64,000 bases of DNA, from NCBI RefSeq assembly GCF_000330885.1, contig NC_020062.1, positions 876,374 through 940,373 of the forward strand, in the 5' to 3' direction. The notes under the pieces were generated by a model. The model ran no database searches and was not told where the DNA came from. It was given only the letters and a program-made list of their open reading frames with translations. This stretch comes from Rhizobium tropici CIAT 899. GTDB lineage: Bacteria > Pseudomonadota > Alphaproteobacteria > Rhizobiales > Rhizobiaceae. Positions 42,621 to 50,881 of this stretch are shown in pieces (the first letter of the stretch is position 1; the number at the start of each line of letters is the position of its first letter). The position numbers and the translations under genes are program-made.

Positions 42621-43096
42621 TTTTTTAGATAGGCATTCTCCATACGCAGATAGGCCAGCTCCGCCAGGAGTTCCTCGCGGCTCTTGGCCTCATCGCTCTG
42701 CGGGGCATCCGTCTTGTCGGACAGCACAGGTGGCTCGGGCATCGATCGGGGCCTTCCTCGACGACGTGGCATCAGGGCGTCAATACCACCGGCCTTATAG
42801 CGGCGCTCCCAATCCGGCAGGCAACTCTTATTGCGCAGGTTGAACAACGCCGCCGTCCGACGGTAAGAGAGCCCATCCTCCCACATCCGGCGCAGAACCG
42901 ATAGCTTGAACTCAGCAGTGTAGTGGCCGAACTTCCTGACCAGACCGTCAACTCCATGCGCCGCGTGCATCGCAACCCATGTGCGCACCGTCGAATGCTC
43001 GATCCCAAAATACGCACTCACCTCCTGCAGGCTGCGCGCGCCGCCGCCATAAAACGCCACAACACTCTGCTTGAACGACGTGCTGTATTTCGACAT
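42560..43096 (-). CDS. IS3-family transposase OrfA
   Basis: 178 residues with two helix-turn-helix parts: LQEVSAYFGIEHSTVRTWV near residues 20-38 and LSYRRTAALFNLRNKSC further on. Near the C-terminus a leucine-rich coiled coil (LLAELAYLRMENAYLKKLEAL) mediates oligomerisation. ATG 43096 is used; an upstream TTG lies within the inverted repeat. It overlaps OrfB, which starts by slippage in this coiled-coil region. Confidence 0.9.
   Translation of the reverse strand: MSKYSTSFKQSVVAFYGGGARSLQEVSAYFGIEHSTVRTWVAMHAAHGVDGLVRKFGHYTAEFKLSVLRRMWEDGLSYRRTAALFNLRNKSCLPDWERRYKAGGIDALMPRRRGRPRSMPEPPVLSDKTDAPQSDEAKSREELLAELAYLRMENAYLKKLEALTQARQAPTRRKPSRR
42620..42626 (-). other. Programmed -1 frameshift slippery site (A7)
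   Basis: Seven consecutive A on the coding strand, read CTA AAA AAA CTG in OrfA. A -1 slip gives AAA AAA ACT and enters the OrfB frame, which stays open to 41727. This is the standard way IS3 elements make the OrfAB transposase. Confidence 0.85.
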
Positions 43097-43141
43097 GCAA
43101 AACCCCCGATGTTGGTGGTCCAACTTTCGGGGGTCAGTTCA

Positions 43142-43145
43142 CGGG
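43142..43145. repeat. Target-site duplication CGGG, right copy
   Basis: Directly follows the right inverted repeat and is identical to the left copy at 41696-41699. Confidence 0.8.
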
Positions 43146-43158
43146 CGACGAGGCTTTC
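43146..43158. terminator. Right arm of the split terminator hairpin
   Basis: CGACGAGGCTTTC is complementary, with one mismatch, to the left arm at 41683-41695. It lies 9 bases from the stop of the SfnB-like gene, which now lacks its hairpin. Confidence 0.8.
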
Positions 43159-43167
43159 GTCTATCCG

Positions 43168-44385
43168 TTAAAGCGCGCCATTCTTCGGCGGAATGACGTC
43201 GTTGAGGTGATAATTGCCGACGACGTGATATTTCCAGCGGACGGGGTCATGAAGCGTATGCGTGCGGGCATTGCGCCAGTGGCGATCGAGATTGAGATCC
43301 AGCTTGACCGAGGCCGTGCCGGCGAGCTCAAACAGCGTGTTGGTCGCTTCGATAGCGATTTCCGTTGTCAGCACCTTTGCGGCCGCCACCGCGAGTGTCG
43401 CCTCGACGACCCTCTTTTCTGTTGTCTCGACCTGGGCGGCGTCGACCTTGCGACCGGCACGCTCGACGGTCGCGGTTGCGGCTTCCAGCCGGACGGCGAT
43501 CTGCCCGATCTTGGCGATTGTCAGCGGATCGTCGCTCGCCCGCTCTACGCCGCTATCCATCCAGGGGCGCGATCGGGTCTTCACGAAATCAAGCGTCTCG
43601 GCAAAGGCTGCCCGGGCGATGCCGAGATCGACACCCGCATGGATGATCTGGCCGACGGAGCCGATCGTCGTCGGTCGTTCGAAGCCTTTGTGGTGAAGAA
43701 CGACATGGTCGGCATTCACATAGACATTGTTGAGGACCGTGGTGCCGCTACCGGTCGTGCGCTGCCCGAAGCCATCCCAATCGTCAATGATTTCGATGCC
43801 TTCCGTTCCCTTCGGGACGAAGGCCATGACCAGCTTGTCGGCTTCGTCAAGCGCGAAGACGGTGATCCAATCTGCAAAGAGGACGCCTGTCGAATAGAAC
43901 TTTCGGCCATTGATGCGATAGCCCGGACCATCGCGGGTGATACGCGTATCGTAATGCCCGACCGTCTTCGTGCCGCGCTCGGAAAGAGCGTTGCCGAAGC
44001 GATCGCCGGCCAATGCGCGCCCGAAGAAATAGCGCTTCTGATCTTCCGAACCGTCGACGCGCAAGGCTTCGAGGATGTAGAAGTGGTTCTGCGGGATCTG
44101 CCCGATCGAGCCGTCGGCCTGGGCGAGCGTCGCCGTGATTTCCGCCAAGGTGGCATTGGAGACATCCAGGCCGCCATGCTCCTCGGGAACCGTAATTGCC
44201 AGCAGCCCGGATTGTGCCAGCGCATCCATCTCGGCAAAGGGAAGCAGCCTCTCGCTATCGCGCTCCGAGGCGGTGGCGGCAAAACGCTGGGCCAGCTCCT
44301 GCGCAACGGCCAGCGCCTGCTGTTCGGTCTCCAGCACGGTGGCCTCAGGATGCGTGGCGTTAATATGGTGCAGTTGCGCGTTCAT
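43168..44385 (-). CDS. SfnB/DszC-like monooxygenase, second copy
   Basis: 405 residues of the acyl-CoA dehydrogenase superfamily. Motifs are DDWDGFGQRTTGSGTT near residues 197-212, RPWMDSGVERASDDPLT near 280-296, and RHWRNARTHTLHDPVRWKYH near 380-399. The last resembles the SfnB consensus more closely than does the copy at 39056. SfnB takes part in use of dimethylsulfone-type sulfur sources and needs FMNH2. GGAG lies eight bases before the ATG. It is convergent with ftsZ2 across the IS. Confidence 0.87.
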   Translation of the reverse strand: MNAQLHHINATHPEATVLETEQQALAVAQELAQRFAATASERDSERLLPFAEMDALAQSGLLAITVPEEHGGLDVSNATLAEITATLAQADGSIGQIPQNHFYILEALRVDGSEDQKRYFFGRALAGDRFGNALSERGTKTVGHYDTRITRDGPGYRINGRKFYSTGVLFADWITVFALDEADKLVMAFVPKGTEGIEIIDDWDGFGQRTTGSGTTVLNNVYVNADHVVLHHKGFERPTTIGSVGQIIHAGVDLGIARAAFAETLDFVKTRSRPWMDSGVERASDDPLTIAKIGQIAVRLEAATATVERAGRKVDAAQVETTEKRVVEATLAVAAAKVLTTEIAIEATNTLFELAGTASVKLDLNLDRHWRNARTHTLHDPVRWKYHVVGNYHLNDVIPPKNGAL

Positions 44386-44496
44386 AGGCGGGCTCCGATT
44401 TCATTTGGCGCCACGATGCCGCATTCAAAGCCGGGCTTCGAGAAAAGGCATTTCATTTTTGAAGATGTCGTCGCTTCTTCATTCCTTTCTCTATAG

Positions 44497-44511
44497 AATT
44501 GATAGTCAATT
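44497..44511. promoter_or_regulatory. Palindrome AATTGA-TAG-TCAATT
   Basis: A perfect 6-3-6 inverted repeat in the likely promoter of the second SfnB-like gene. Candidate regulator site; regulator unknown. Confidence 0.35.
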
Positions 44512-44762
44512 GCTGCCCGAAACCATGCCGGCGTTGAAAACGATCGATACTCCGGGCTTTCATTGCTGGATGCTCGGCTCGCAGCTCTATCGCCGGTGCC
44601 TCCCGCCCCAAGCGCGCAACTGTCCGAATTGTAAAGAATGCGGCATTGATGGCCGGTAGGCTTTCCCATTTATCGGGCCATCGCGGCAATTCCGACAACG
44701 GGGTATCGGATGGAGACTTTGCCGGCGTGCACCTGCACAAGCCTTTTGCAGGTGAGGCAAGA

Positions 44763-44796
44763 GGCATATCGCTCCGCTTGCAGGGAGCGATATGCC
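44763..44796. terminator. Strong hairpin after the 128-codon gene
   Basis: A perfect 13-bp stem (GGCATATCGCTCC with GGAGCGATATGCC) and eight-base loop, 7 bases beyond the stop of the minus-strand gene at 44804. No U-run on the minus strand. Confidence 0.6.
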
Positions 44797-44803
44797 GTTC
44801 GTA

Positions 44804-45190
44804 TCAGGAGGCCAGAGCGCGTCGCTCGGTTTTTGCCGGCATCGCTTTGCCGTGAACGCGCAAAGGTCGTTTGGCGGCGACGGGAGACATGCGTTGCGTA
44901 TTGGTCTTCGCAGCTCCGAGCCAGCGAAGAATCGCATCGAAGCCGGGCTGGGCAGCCCGCTTGAACTCGGGGCTCATTTCCTCGTCCATGCCGCAAAGAG
45001 AGGCTATTTCCTGGAAATCCACACGTCCTGCCCGGAGAGGAGGGCGCGACTGGAAAACGATAAGGCCGATCATGAAGCCTTTGATATTCTCGAAGCTACG
45101 CGGCTGAAGCAGCGGCTTGAGCCGCAGATCGCAAAAATCCGAAATCTTGCGCTGGAAAACGTCAGAGGCAGAGCTTTTTTTTATGGGCAT
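44804..45190 (-). CDS. Hypothetical protein, possible recombinase-related fragment
   Basis: 128 residues. AAGGA lies nine bases before the ATG. The first 90 residues look like a folded helical domain (SFENIKGFMIGLIVFQSRPP, then FQEIASLCGMDEEMSPEFKR); the last 35 are basic and rich in Ala, Lys and Pro. The first part reminds me of the N-terminal region of long rhizobial tyrosine-recombinase-like proteins, but this is weak memory and no catalytic residues are present. It may be a truncated remnant. Its nearness to the IS fits a patched region. Confidence 0.45.
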   Translation of the reverse strand: MPIKKSSASDVFQRKISDFCDLRLKPLLQPRSFENIKGFMIGLIVFQSRPPLRAGRVDFQEIASLCGMDEEMSPEFKRAAQPGFDAILRWLGAAKTNTQRMSPVAAKRPLRVHGKAMPAKTERRALAS

Positions 45191-45485
45191 TATTCATTCC
45201 TTGCAGGCGACATCATCCAATGGTCGGGGTGTGGCCCGCTAAAGCACGGAGGTTAAGGAAGCGCAAACAACCGACCGATTGGCCGCTTTCAATTCTACGA
45301 TGAGCCGGGATTTGGCAAGTGGCAGATTGGTCACGCTTCGGTAAACTCCGCGTCGGGTGGAATGCGCTGCCGGCAAGATCAGAGCCTCTTCGGTCGCGCC
45401 GCTAAGATCATGAAAAAACTGTAACTTGCCTCCCACGCCATTGAGAGCGACATTTTCCTTGCGCCGGATATATGAGGTGAAAGAC

Positions 45486-45644
45486 ATGTCAGTCTTAGAA
45501 ATATTGGTCAGACGCCGTATGCAGGAAGAATATGCAAAGGGTACACCACCAGAGCGCATTACCCGCCTCCTGCAGGAATTCTTCAACGGAACGGAAGCCT
45601 CCCAAGCCGATGTTGCCGCGCGACGGTCTTCCGGCAATCGATAA
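45486..45644 (+). CDS. Small hypothetical protein, 52 residues
   Basis: From ATG 45486, with GAGGTGA six bases upstream. It is helical, with VLEILVRRRMQEEYAKG and ERITRLLQEFFNG, and no cysteines. A minus-strand frame starts at the same CATG but has no ribosome site, so I favour the plus strand. No family recognised. Confidence 0.5.
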   Translation: MSVLEILVRRRMQEEYAKGTPPERITRLLQEFFNGTEASQADVAARRSSGNR

Positions 45645-45717
45645 ATGACGGTGGCCGGCCTCGACGCATCGCAAGGCCGGCCGTTTGGTGAGGCAATTAA
45701 ATCCTCATAACAGCTCT

Positions 45718-46911
45718 TTACTGGACCGCATTGGATCCCTGCATGTCCTCGACGGCGGTCAGGATTTTGTAGGCTGCCGCGACGCGCGCGGGGATCGGAA
45801 AATTCCTGTTTGCAAGCAAAACGATACCGATCTGCTTGGCCGGTATGAAGGCCGCGTATGCGCCAAAGCCGTTCGTTGAGCCTGTCTTGTTGAGCAGGAC
45901 ATCCTTGCGCGGCTGCTGAGGCGGGGCGAGCCGGGTGACCTTGTGGGGCTCAAACGCCATCTCAGACGAGTTGCCCGCAAGCAGCCGGGCAAGCGTCGTT
46001 GGATAGGCATAGATCTCCCAACCGAGCGCCTGCGTCGTGTTGTCGACGCGGTAATAGCCGACATGCGTCGCGTCGATTGCCTGCTGAAGCTTATCGTCGA
46101 GCTTTGCTTCGCCCATATTCGCTTCCAGAAAGGCAAGCATATCGGAGCTGGTAGTCTTGATGCCATAGGCCTGCGTATCGAAAACGCCGCCGTTGACGCG
46201 GATCGGCTTGCCCTGCTTGGAATAGCCATAGGCATAATTGGCCATTTCAGCCGGCGGAACGCGGACATAGGTGTGACGGAGGCCAAGACCAGGAAGAATT
46301 TTGTCCTGCATCAGCGTATCGAATGGCTCTCCAACGGCCTGCGCTGCCAGGTAACCGAACAGGCCGATGCTGGGATTGGAATATTGCCTGTAGGCGCCGG
46401 GCGCAAAGGATGGATGCCAGTTGCGATAATAGGCAACCATCTTGTCCTGATCCGTCACGCCATTGGGGAACTGCAGAGGCAGACCGCCGGCCGAGTATGT
46501 AGCGAGGTCGAGCAGGCTGATCCTGTCGAAGCCGCTGCCCGCAAGTTCCGGCATATATTTCGTCGCCTTGTCGGAGAAGGAGAGCTTTCCGTTGATCTGG
46601 GCGTAGGAGCCGAGGGTCGCCGTAAAGGTCTTGCTGATGGAGCCGAGCTCGAAGATCGTGTCGTTCGTCACCTTCTGACCGCTCTCCTTCGAGGCGACGC
46701 CGTAGTTGAAGACATAACGCTTGCCCTTGACGGTCAGCGCGATCGCCATGCCCGGCACATCGTTTTCCTTCATCAGCGGGCGGACGACCTCGTTGACGGC
46801 CCGCTCCAGCCGATCCTGGTCATTGCCATCGGCAGCGTGTGCGCCGACGCCATAGAAAAGGCAGCCAGCGACGATGCCGAGCTTCTGCAAAGAATTGGTA
46901 CGTATATTCAA
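45718..46911 (-). CDS. ampC: Class C beta-lactamase (AmpC type)
   Basis: 397 residues, periplasmic serine beta-lactamase that opens penicillins and cephalosporins. A Sec signal ends near AHA (residue 26). Catalytic motifs are intact: SISK at 91-94, YSN at 177-179 and KTG at 342-344. Translation begins at TTG 46911 with GAGGA seven bases upstream. It lies 94 bases after the class A beta-lactamase gene on the same strand, so the two are probably cotranscribed under the AmpR-type regulator. Confidence 0.92.
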   Translation of the reverse strand: MNIRTNSLQKLGIVAGCLFYGVGAHAADGNDQDRLERAVNEVVRPLMKENDVPGMAIALTVKGKRYVFNYGVASKESGQKVTNDTIFELGSISKTFTATLGSYAQINGKLSFSDKATKYMPELAGSGFDRISLLDLATYSAGGLPLQFPNGVTDQDKMVAYYRNWHPSFAPGAYRQYSNPSIGLFGYLAAQAVGEPFDTLMQDKILPGLGLRHTYVRVPPAEMANYAYGYSKQGKPIRVNGGVFDTQAYGIKTTSSDMLAFLEANMGEAKLDDKLQQAIDATHVGYYRVDNTTQALGWEIYAYPTTLARLLAGNSSEMAFEPHKVTRLAPPQQPRKDVLLNKTGSTNGFGAYAAFIPAKQIGIVLLANRNFPIPARVAAAYKILTAVEDMQGSNAVQ

Positions 46912-47005
46912 GATGATATCCTCATTGTGATGATCGACCGTGCAGGATCGTACGGTCGAAAAAGAGGTAATGATTGGCGGCGGTTGTTATCCGGCGCGTA
47001 TGATC

Positions 47006-47899
47006 TCAGATCGCCGCGGCAATGCGGCCGATTTCGGCAATGATGGCGTTGCGCTCGTCAGCTGTAATGGCAGGGATCTCGCAATAGGCCGTCACGATAA
47101 TGGGCGCGCGATTGGATGGCCATAGAACCGCGATGTCGTTGGCATTGCCATGCTTGTCGCCGTTTGTTCCGGTCTTGTCACTCACCAGCCAATCCTTCGG
47201 AAGCCCGGCACGTAGACGGGCGTCACCCGTCTTGTTGGTGATCAGCCAGGCGGCGAGCTGCGATCGCGAGGCGGGCGTCAGCACATCGGTAAACATAAGC
47301 CGCCGCAGGTTCTCCAGCATCGCCGAAGCTGTCGTCGTGTCGCGCTCATCGTTCGGAATGTCATGGTAGTTGAGCGTGGGCTCGGTGCGGTCGAGGCGGG
47401 TAATCTCGTCGCCTATGCTGCGGCAGAAGGTCGTAATTGCCTCTGGGCCGCCAAAGCTCGCGAGCAGCAGGTTGGCAGCGGTATTGTCGCTGAGCGTCAC
47501 TGCCGCCTCGCAAAGTTCGCCAACGGTCATGCCATTGTCTCCGACGTTGGGTTCGGTCGCCGGAGAATAGTCGATGAGATCGCTCTTCTTGTAATGAATG
47601 CGCCGGTCGAGCTTCTCTTCTCCCTTGTCGACGCGCGCAAGCACGAGAGCTGCCGTCAGCGCCTTGAATGTGCTGCACATCAGGATGCGCTCGCCGGAGC
47701 GATGCTCGACGCGCTTGCCGCTGGCCATGTCGAGAATGCTGACGCAGATGCGGCCTGGATGCTTGCTTTCGAGTGCGGCAAGTTGCGCCTCGCCTGTATT
47801 ATCGTCTGCAGTACGTCCAACCGAGCTTAGCCCTGCCAGAACAGGCAGCGCAAGCAAGCTGCCGGCAAGGCTTTGCCGGCGCGACAATAGGATCGTCAT
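47006..47899 (-). CDS. Class A beta-lactamase
   Basis: 297 residues. A twin-arginine-type signal (SRRQSLAGSLLALPVLAG) precedes the mature enzyme. Motifs are intact: STFK at 76-79, SDN at 137-139, general-base Glu in RTEPTLNYHD (E173) and KTG at 242-244. The residue after KTGT is Asn, not the Cys that forms the 69-238 disulfide of carbapenemases, so a carbapenemase is not indicated. Divergent from the AmpR-type gene. Confidence 0.93.
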   Translation of the reverse strand: MTILLSRRQSLAGSLLALPVLAGLSSVGRTADDNTGEAQLAALESKHPGRICVSILDMASGKRVEHRSGERILMCSTFKALTAALVLARVDKGEEKLDRRIHYKKSDLIDYSPATEPNVGDNGMTVGELCEAAVTLSDNTAANLLLASFGGPEAITTFCRSIGDEITRLDRTEPTLNYHDIPNDERDTTTASAMLENLRRLMFTDVLTPASRSQLAAWLITNKTGDARLRAGLPKDWLVSDKTGTNGDKHGNANDIAVLWPSNRAPIIVTAYCEIPAITADERNAIIAEIGRIAAAI

Positions 47900-48069
47900 C
47901 TTGTTTCCACTTCGATTTTGCGTTGGGCAACGGTGCGCCTATCAAGCCCGTGGACGTCATTGGGGTCTGGCAAATCACCGTGCGAGGCAGACTATGGCTC
48001 TGGTTTCTGCCCTAGACAAACGATCAATTCTGGGCTTAGACATGAGAAAAACTTGGCCTTAGGACACAA

Positions 48070-48945
48070 ATGGACATTTCCCAGCTGCCACTGAACGCGC
48101 TGCGGGTTTTCGAGGCCTCGGCGCGGCATGGTAGTTTTACGCGGGCTGGCCTGGAACTCCGGGTCACGCAGACGGCGATCAGCCATCAGGTCAAGGCGTT
48201 GGAAGACGTGCTGGGCGTGACCCTCTTCAAGCGCCTGCCGCGCGGCCTCGCGCTGACCGACGAGGGGCATGCGTTGCTGCCGGTCCTGACGGACGCCTTC
48301 CGCCGCATGAGCGCCACGCTCAGCCAGCTGGAGGAGGGAGATTTCGCCGAGATCCTGACGATCGGCGTCGTCGGGACTTTCGCGATCGGCTGGCTCCTTC
48401 CGCGCCTCGGCAGTTTCAAGGCACAGCATCCCCATGTCGATCTGCGCCTGAAGACCAACAACAACCGAGCCGACATGGTGCTCGACGGGCTGGATTTCTT
48501 CCTGCGCTTCGGCGACGGCGCCTGGCATGGAACGGAAGCGATCCATCTGATGGATGCGCCGCTCTCCCCAGTTTGCACGCCAGCGATTGGCGAACGCTTA
48601 CGCACGCCTGCCGATCTCGTCGATGTCGAACTGTTGCGATCCTATCGGGTCGATGAATGGTCGCTCTGGTTCAGGGCGGCGGGCCTGCCGCCACCGCATC
48701 TTCGTGGCTGGATGTTCGATTCGTCGCTGACGCTGGTGGAGGCTGCAGCACGCGGCGTCGGTGTCGCGCTGGTGCCCGTCGCCATGTTTTCCCATGACGT
48801 CGAAGCCGGCAGGATCATGCAGCCGTTCCGGATTACCGCGATGACCGGCAGCTACTGGCTGACGCGCTTGAAATCGCGAGCGGAGACGGCGTCCATGAAG
48901 GTGTTTCGCCAATGGCTATTGGCTGAAATCGAGGAGATGCCGTGA
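48070..48945 (+). CDS. ampR: AmpR-type LysR-family regulator
   Basis: 291 residues. The N-terminal helix-turn-helix is RHGSFTRAGLELRVTQTAISHQVKALE (given here only as a region, residues 18-44), followed by a LysR substrate domain from about 90. The opening LPLNALRVFEASARHGSF is the AmpR/GcvA hallmark. AmpR activates divergent beta-lactamase genes when muropeptides accumulate. Here the divergent unit is class A then class C. AGGA lies six bases before the ATG. Confidence 0.88.
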   Translation: MDISQLPLNALRVFEASARHGSFTRAGLELRVTQTAISHQVKALEDVLGVTLFKRLPRGLALTDEGHALLPVLTDAFRRMSATLSQLEEGDFAEILTIGVVGTFAIGWLLPRLGSFKAQHPHVDLRLKTNNNRADMVLDGLDFFLRFGDGAWHGTEAIHLMDAPLSPVCTPAIGERLRTPADLVDVELLRSYRVDEWSLWFRAAGLPPPHLRGWMFDSSLTLVEAAARGVGVALVPVAMFSHDVEAGRIMQPFRITAMTGSYWLTRLKSRAETASMKVFRQWLLAEIEEMP

Positions 48946-49041
48946 GGCTGTATAGTTGAAGACAGCCCCGGGTTCCTACCCGGAGCCGTTTGGAATAAGT
49001 GGCAATTGGAATGCGGATGATTGCGGTGTGCGGCAACTGTT

Positions 49042-50541
49042 TCAGCTTGCGAGCCTCAGCCTGACGGCACCGGTCCGCGTTCCCGAACGCACCGTCTTGA
49101 ACCGTCCGACCAGACCGGCGAGCTCGCTGCTGATGTCAGCGAGGTGCCGTGTCGAGGCATTTGTCTCTTCCATCAGCGCGACGTTCTGTTGGGTCATCTG
49201 ATCCATGTTGCGCACGGCGGAGTTGATCTCGCTGATGCCGACGGCCTGTTCCTGCGCCGAACGGGCGATGGCACCGACATTCCTGTCGATGGAGGCGACC
49301 TGGTCGCCGATCAGGGCCAGTGCCTCGCCGGTCCGGTTGACGAGCTCGACGCCACGGCGCACGTCGTTCGATGATCTGTCGATCAGATCCTTGATTTCCT
49401 TTGCGGCGGTTGCCGAACGCTGCGCCAGTTCGCGGACTTCCTGCGCGACGACGGCAAAGCCCTTGCCTTGTTCGCCGGCTCTGGCCGCCTCAACGCCCGC
49501 GTTCAATGCCAGAAGGTTGGTCTGGAAGGCGATATCGTCGATGACGGAGATGATATCTGTCATCTTGCGCGACGAGGTTTCGATATCGCCCATGGCGGAG
49601 ACGGCCTGTTGTACGACCTCGCGCGAGCGTTCCGCCTCCGAGGCGGATTCCTTGACGATCGCCTGCACTTCGCGCGTCCGCTCGGCCGTCTGTTCGGAAA
49701 TCGTGGTGATCTGGTCGATCGCCGCCGCGCTTTCCTCGAGTGCTGAGGCCTGCTGCTCCGTGCGCCGCGCCATGTTGTCGGCGGCCGACGAGATCGATCC
49801 GGCTTCGTCGCGAACGCGGGTCACCGAATCCTCGATGTGTCGCATCGCCGTTCCAAGAGAGGCGAGCGACTCGTTGTAGTTGCTCTTCAGAGCTTCGAAC
49901 TCGGCCGAAAGGGCTTCTGTGATATCAGCCGTCAGGTCGCCGTTTGCAAGGCCGTTCAGCGCGATGCCGAGTGCGTCAAGCGCGCGTTCCTGCTCGCGCT
50001 GGGCAGCAGCCCGCTCGGATTCCGCGCGGTCGCGCTCATCGGCGAGCACCTGCAGGTAAACCGAAATGCCGTAATCCATGTCGACGAGGGCAGCCTTGAC
50101 GATCGCCGACAGCCGCCGTGACAGGGCTTGTTCACGCTTGCGCTGCATGAAACCATTGAGCTGCTGCGCGACGATCGAACGCACCATCCCTTCGAGGATC
50201 AATGCGTAACCGCCAATATACCAGCGCGGCTCGAGGCCAAGACGGGCATGGGTCCTGCCGACCGCCGAGACCGCTTCGACATAATCGGGTCCGTATTTGC
50301 CTGACGCGATCGTCTTCCAATGGTCCTGCTGCTTGGATTTGGCGTGGTGTACATGCTGTTGCGACGAAAAGAATTTCGACATCGCCGGATGTTTGGTGAT
50401 CTTCTCGTAAAAGGTGTCGAGAGAGCCTTTGACGGCGGATTCGATAGTCGGCTGCAGCTCCGAAAGGGCCTGCCTGGCATCCTGTCCCAGTCCAACAAAG
50501 TCGAGCCGATCATTCAACTCGTCCATTTTCGATGCGCGCAT
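49042..50541 (-). CDS. Soluble globin-coupled methyl-accepting chemotaxis protein
   Basis: 499 residues, no membrane segment. Residues 10-165 form a protoglobin/globin-sensor domain with the probable proximal heme histidine at H98 in [24 protein letters not shown]-like linker (about 190-240) follows, then a signalling domain with the hairpin tip [20 protein letters not shown] and ELAQRS. It should sense oxygen or another heme ligand and signal to CheA/CheW. No C-terminal CheR-binding pentapeptide is seen. ATG 50541 has AGG upstream; the TTG at 50556 is an alternative. Confidence 0.9.
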   Translation of the reverse strand: MRASKMDELNDRLDFVGLGQDARQALSELQPTIESAVKGSLDTFYEKITKHPAMSKFFSSQQHVHHAKSKQQDHWKTIASGKYGPDYVEAVSAVGRTHARLGLEPRWYIGGYALILEGMVRSIVAQQLNGFMQRKREQALSRRLSAIVKAALVDMDYGISVYLQVLADERDRAESERAAAQREQERALDALGIALNGLANGDLTADITEALSAEFEALKSNYNESLASLGTAMRHIEDSVTRVRDEAGSISSAADNMARRTEQQASALEESAAAIDQITTISEQTAERTREVQAIVKESASEAERSREVVQQAVSAMGDIETSSRKMTDIISVIDDIAFQTNLLALNAGVEAARAGEQGKGFAVVAQEVRELAQRSATAAKEIKDLIDRSSNDVRRGVELVNRTGEALALIGDQVASIDRNVGAIARSAQEQAVGISEINSAVRNMDQMTQQNVALMEETNASTRHLADISSELAGLVGRFKTVRSGTRTGAVRLRLAS

Positions 50542-50737
50542 CTTAACCTGCTCCAATGAAGAAATTACAAGCAGTTAGGGCATGGGTATGGTTAAAAATC
50601 TATTAGATTTGCAGCCGATTTTCGCGGCAAGATTGTCATAGGCCCGCAGAGCTAGGTTGCAGTCGTTGGCGCCTTGTAATGTCATTGCCCACCTTCTCGG
50701 CATCTGCTAGAGGCTACTGGTCATCACTTATATCGCC

Positions 50738-50833
50738 ATGGGGCAATTGGCATGGGGAACTCCAAGTCAGCAGATAGATAAGCCGCAACAGCTTTTTGTT
50801 GTTGCGGCGTGCTGTCGAATTCATTGCAATTGA
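50738..50833 (+). CDS. Possible leader peptide upstream of the phenicol exporter
   Basis: A 31-codon frame (starts MGQLAWGTPSQQ) ending 48 bases before the exporter ATG, with the hairpin at 50782-50808 inside it. Inducible cmlA genes use a short leader peptide and hairpin for translational attenuation. No good ribosome site is visible and the frame is longer than the known cmlA leader, so this is speculative. Confidence 0.25.
   Translation: MGQLAWGTPSQQIDKPQQLFVVAACCRIHCN
50782..50808 (+). promoter_or_regulatory. Leader hairpin before the exporter gene
   Basis: A perfect 9-bp stem (GCCGCAACA with TGTTGCGGC) and nine-base loop, 73 bases upstream of the exporter ATG. Could act in attenuation. 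It does not cover the exporter's ribosome site directly. Confidence 0.4.
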
Positions 50834-50881
50834 AGCCAGTGGCAGGCGCCGCCCGAACTCTCTTTCGAGCGGAATTTTCTC

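Larger units (their letters stand above)
41700..43141 (-). mobile_element. Complete IS3-family insertion sequence (1442 bp)
   Basis: Terminal inverted repeats of 24 bases, each starting TGAACTGACCCC and ending AAAGTTGGAC, with about two mismatches. They enclose orfA and orfB in the -1 frameshift arrangement typical of IS3 (IS150-like group). A 4-bp duplication CGGG flanks the element. Both frames and the frameshift site are intact, so it may still be active. It interrupts a terminator hairpin rather than a gene. Confidence 0.93.
44386..44803. other. 418-base gap upstream of the second SfnB-like gene
   Basis: No supported gene. It includes the palindrome AATTGA-TAG-TCAATT (44497-44511) in an AT-rich stretch about 112 bases upstream of the SfnB-like ATG, and the hairpin at 44763-44796. 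A small stem (ACCTGCA with TGCAGGT, 44731-44753) is also present. Confidence 0.5.
50542..50881. other. 340-base leader region upstream of the phenicol exporter
   Basis: Holds the divergent promoters of the chemoreceptor and the exporter. A 31-codon open frame at 50738-50833 encloses a perfect hairpin at 50782-50808; both are listed separately. Nothing else recognised. Confidence 0.5.

Noticed and set aside
41700..43141. IS as a composite-transposon end carrying the beta-lactamase or phenicol genes
   Set aside because: Only one IS copy is present, with its own target duplication, so it moved alone.
45239..45487. 82-codon minus-strand frame opposite the 52-residue gene
   Set aside because: It starts at the same CATG as the plus-strand gene but lacks a ribosome site, whereas the plus-strand start has GAGGTGA. 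Both are unlikely to be real.
47006..47899. Class A enzyme as a possible carbapenemase
   Set aside because: The Cys at the position after KTGT that forms the carbapenemase disulfide is Asn here, so there is no sequence support.
50738..50833. Firm call of a chloramphenicol attenuator
   Set aside because: The short frame lacks a clear ribosome site and the hairpin does not cover the exporter's own start, so it is kept only as a low-confidence feature.
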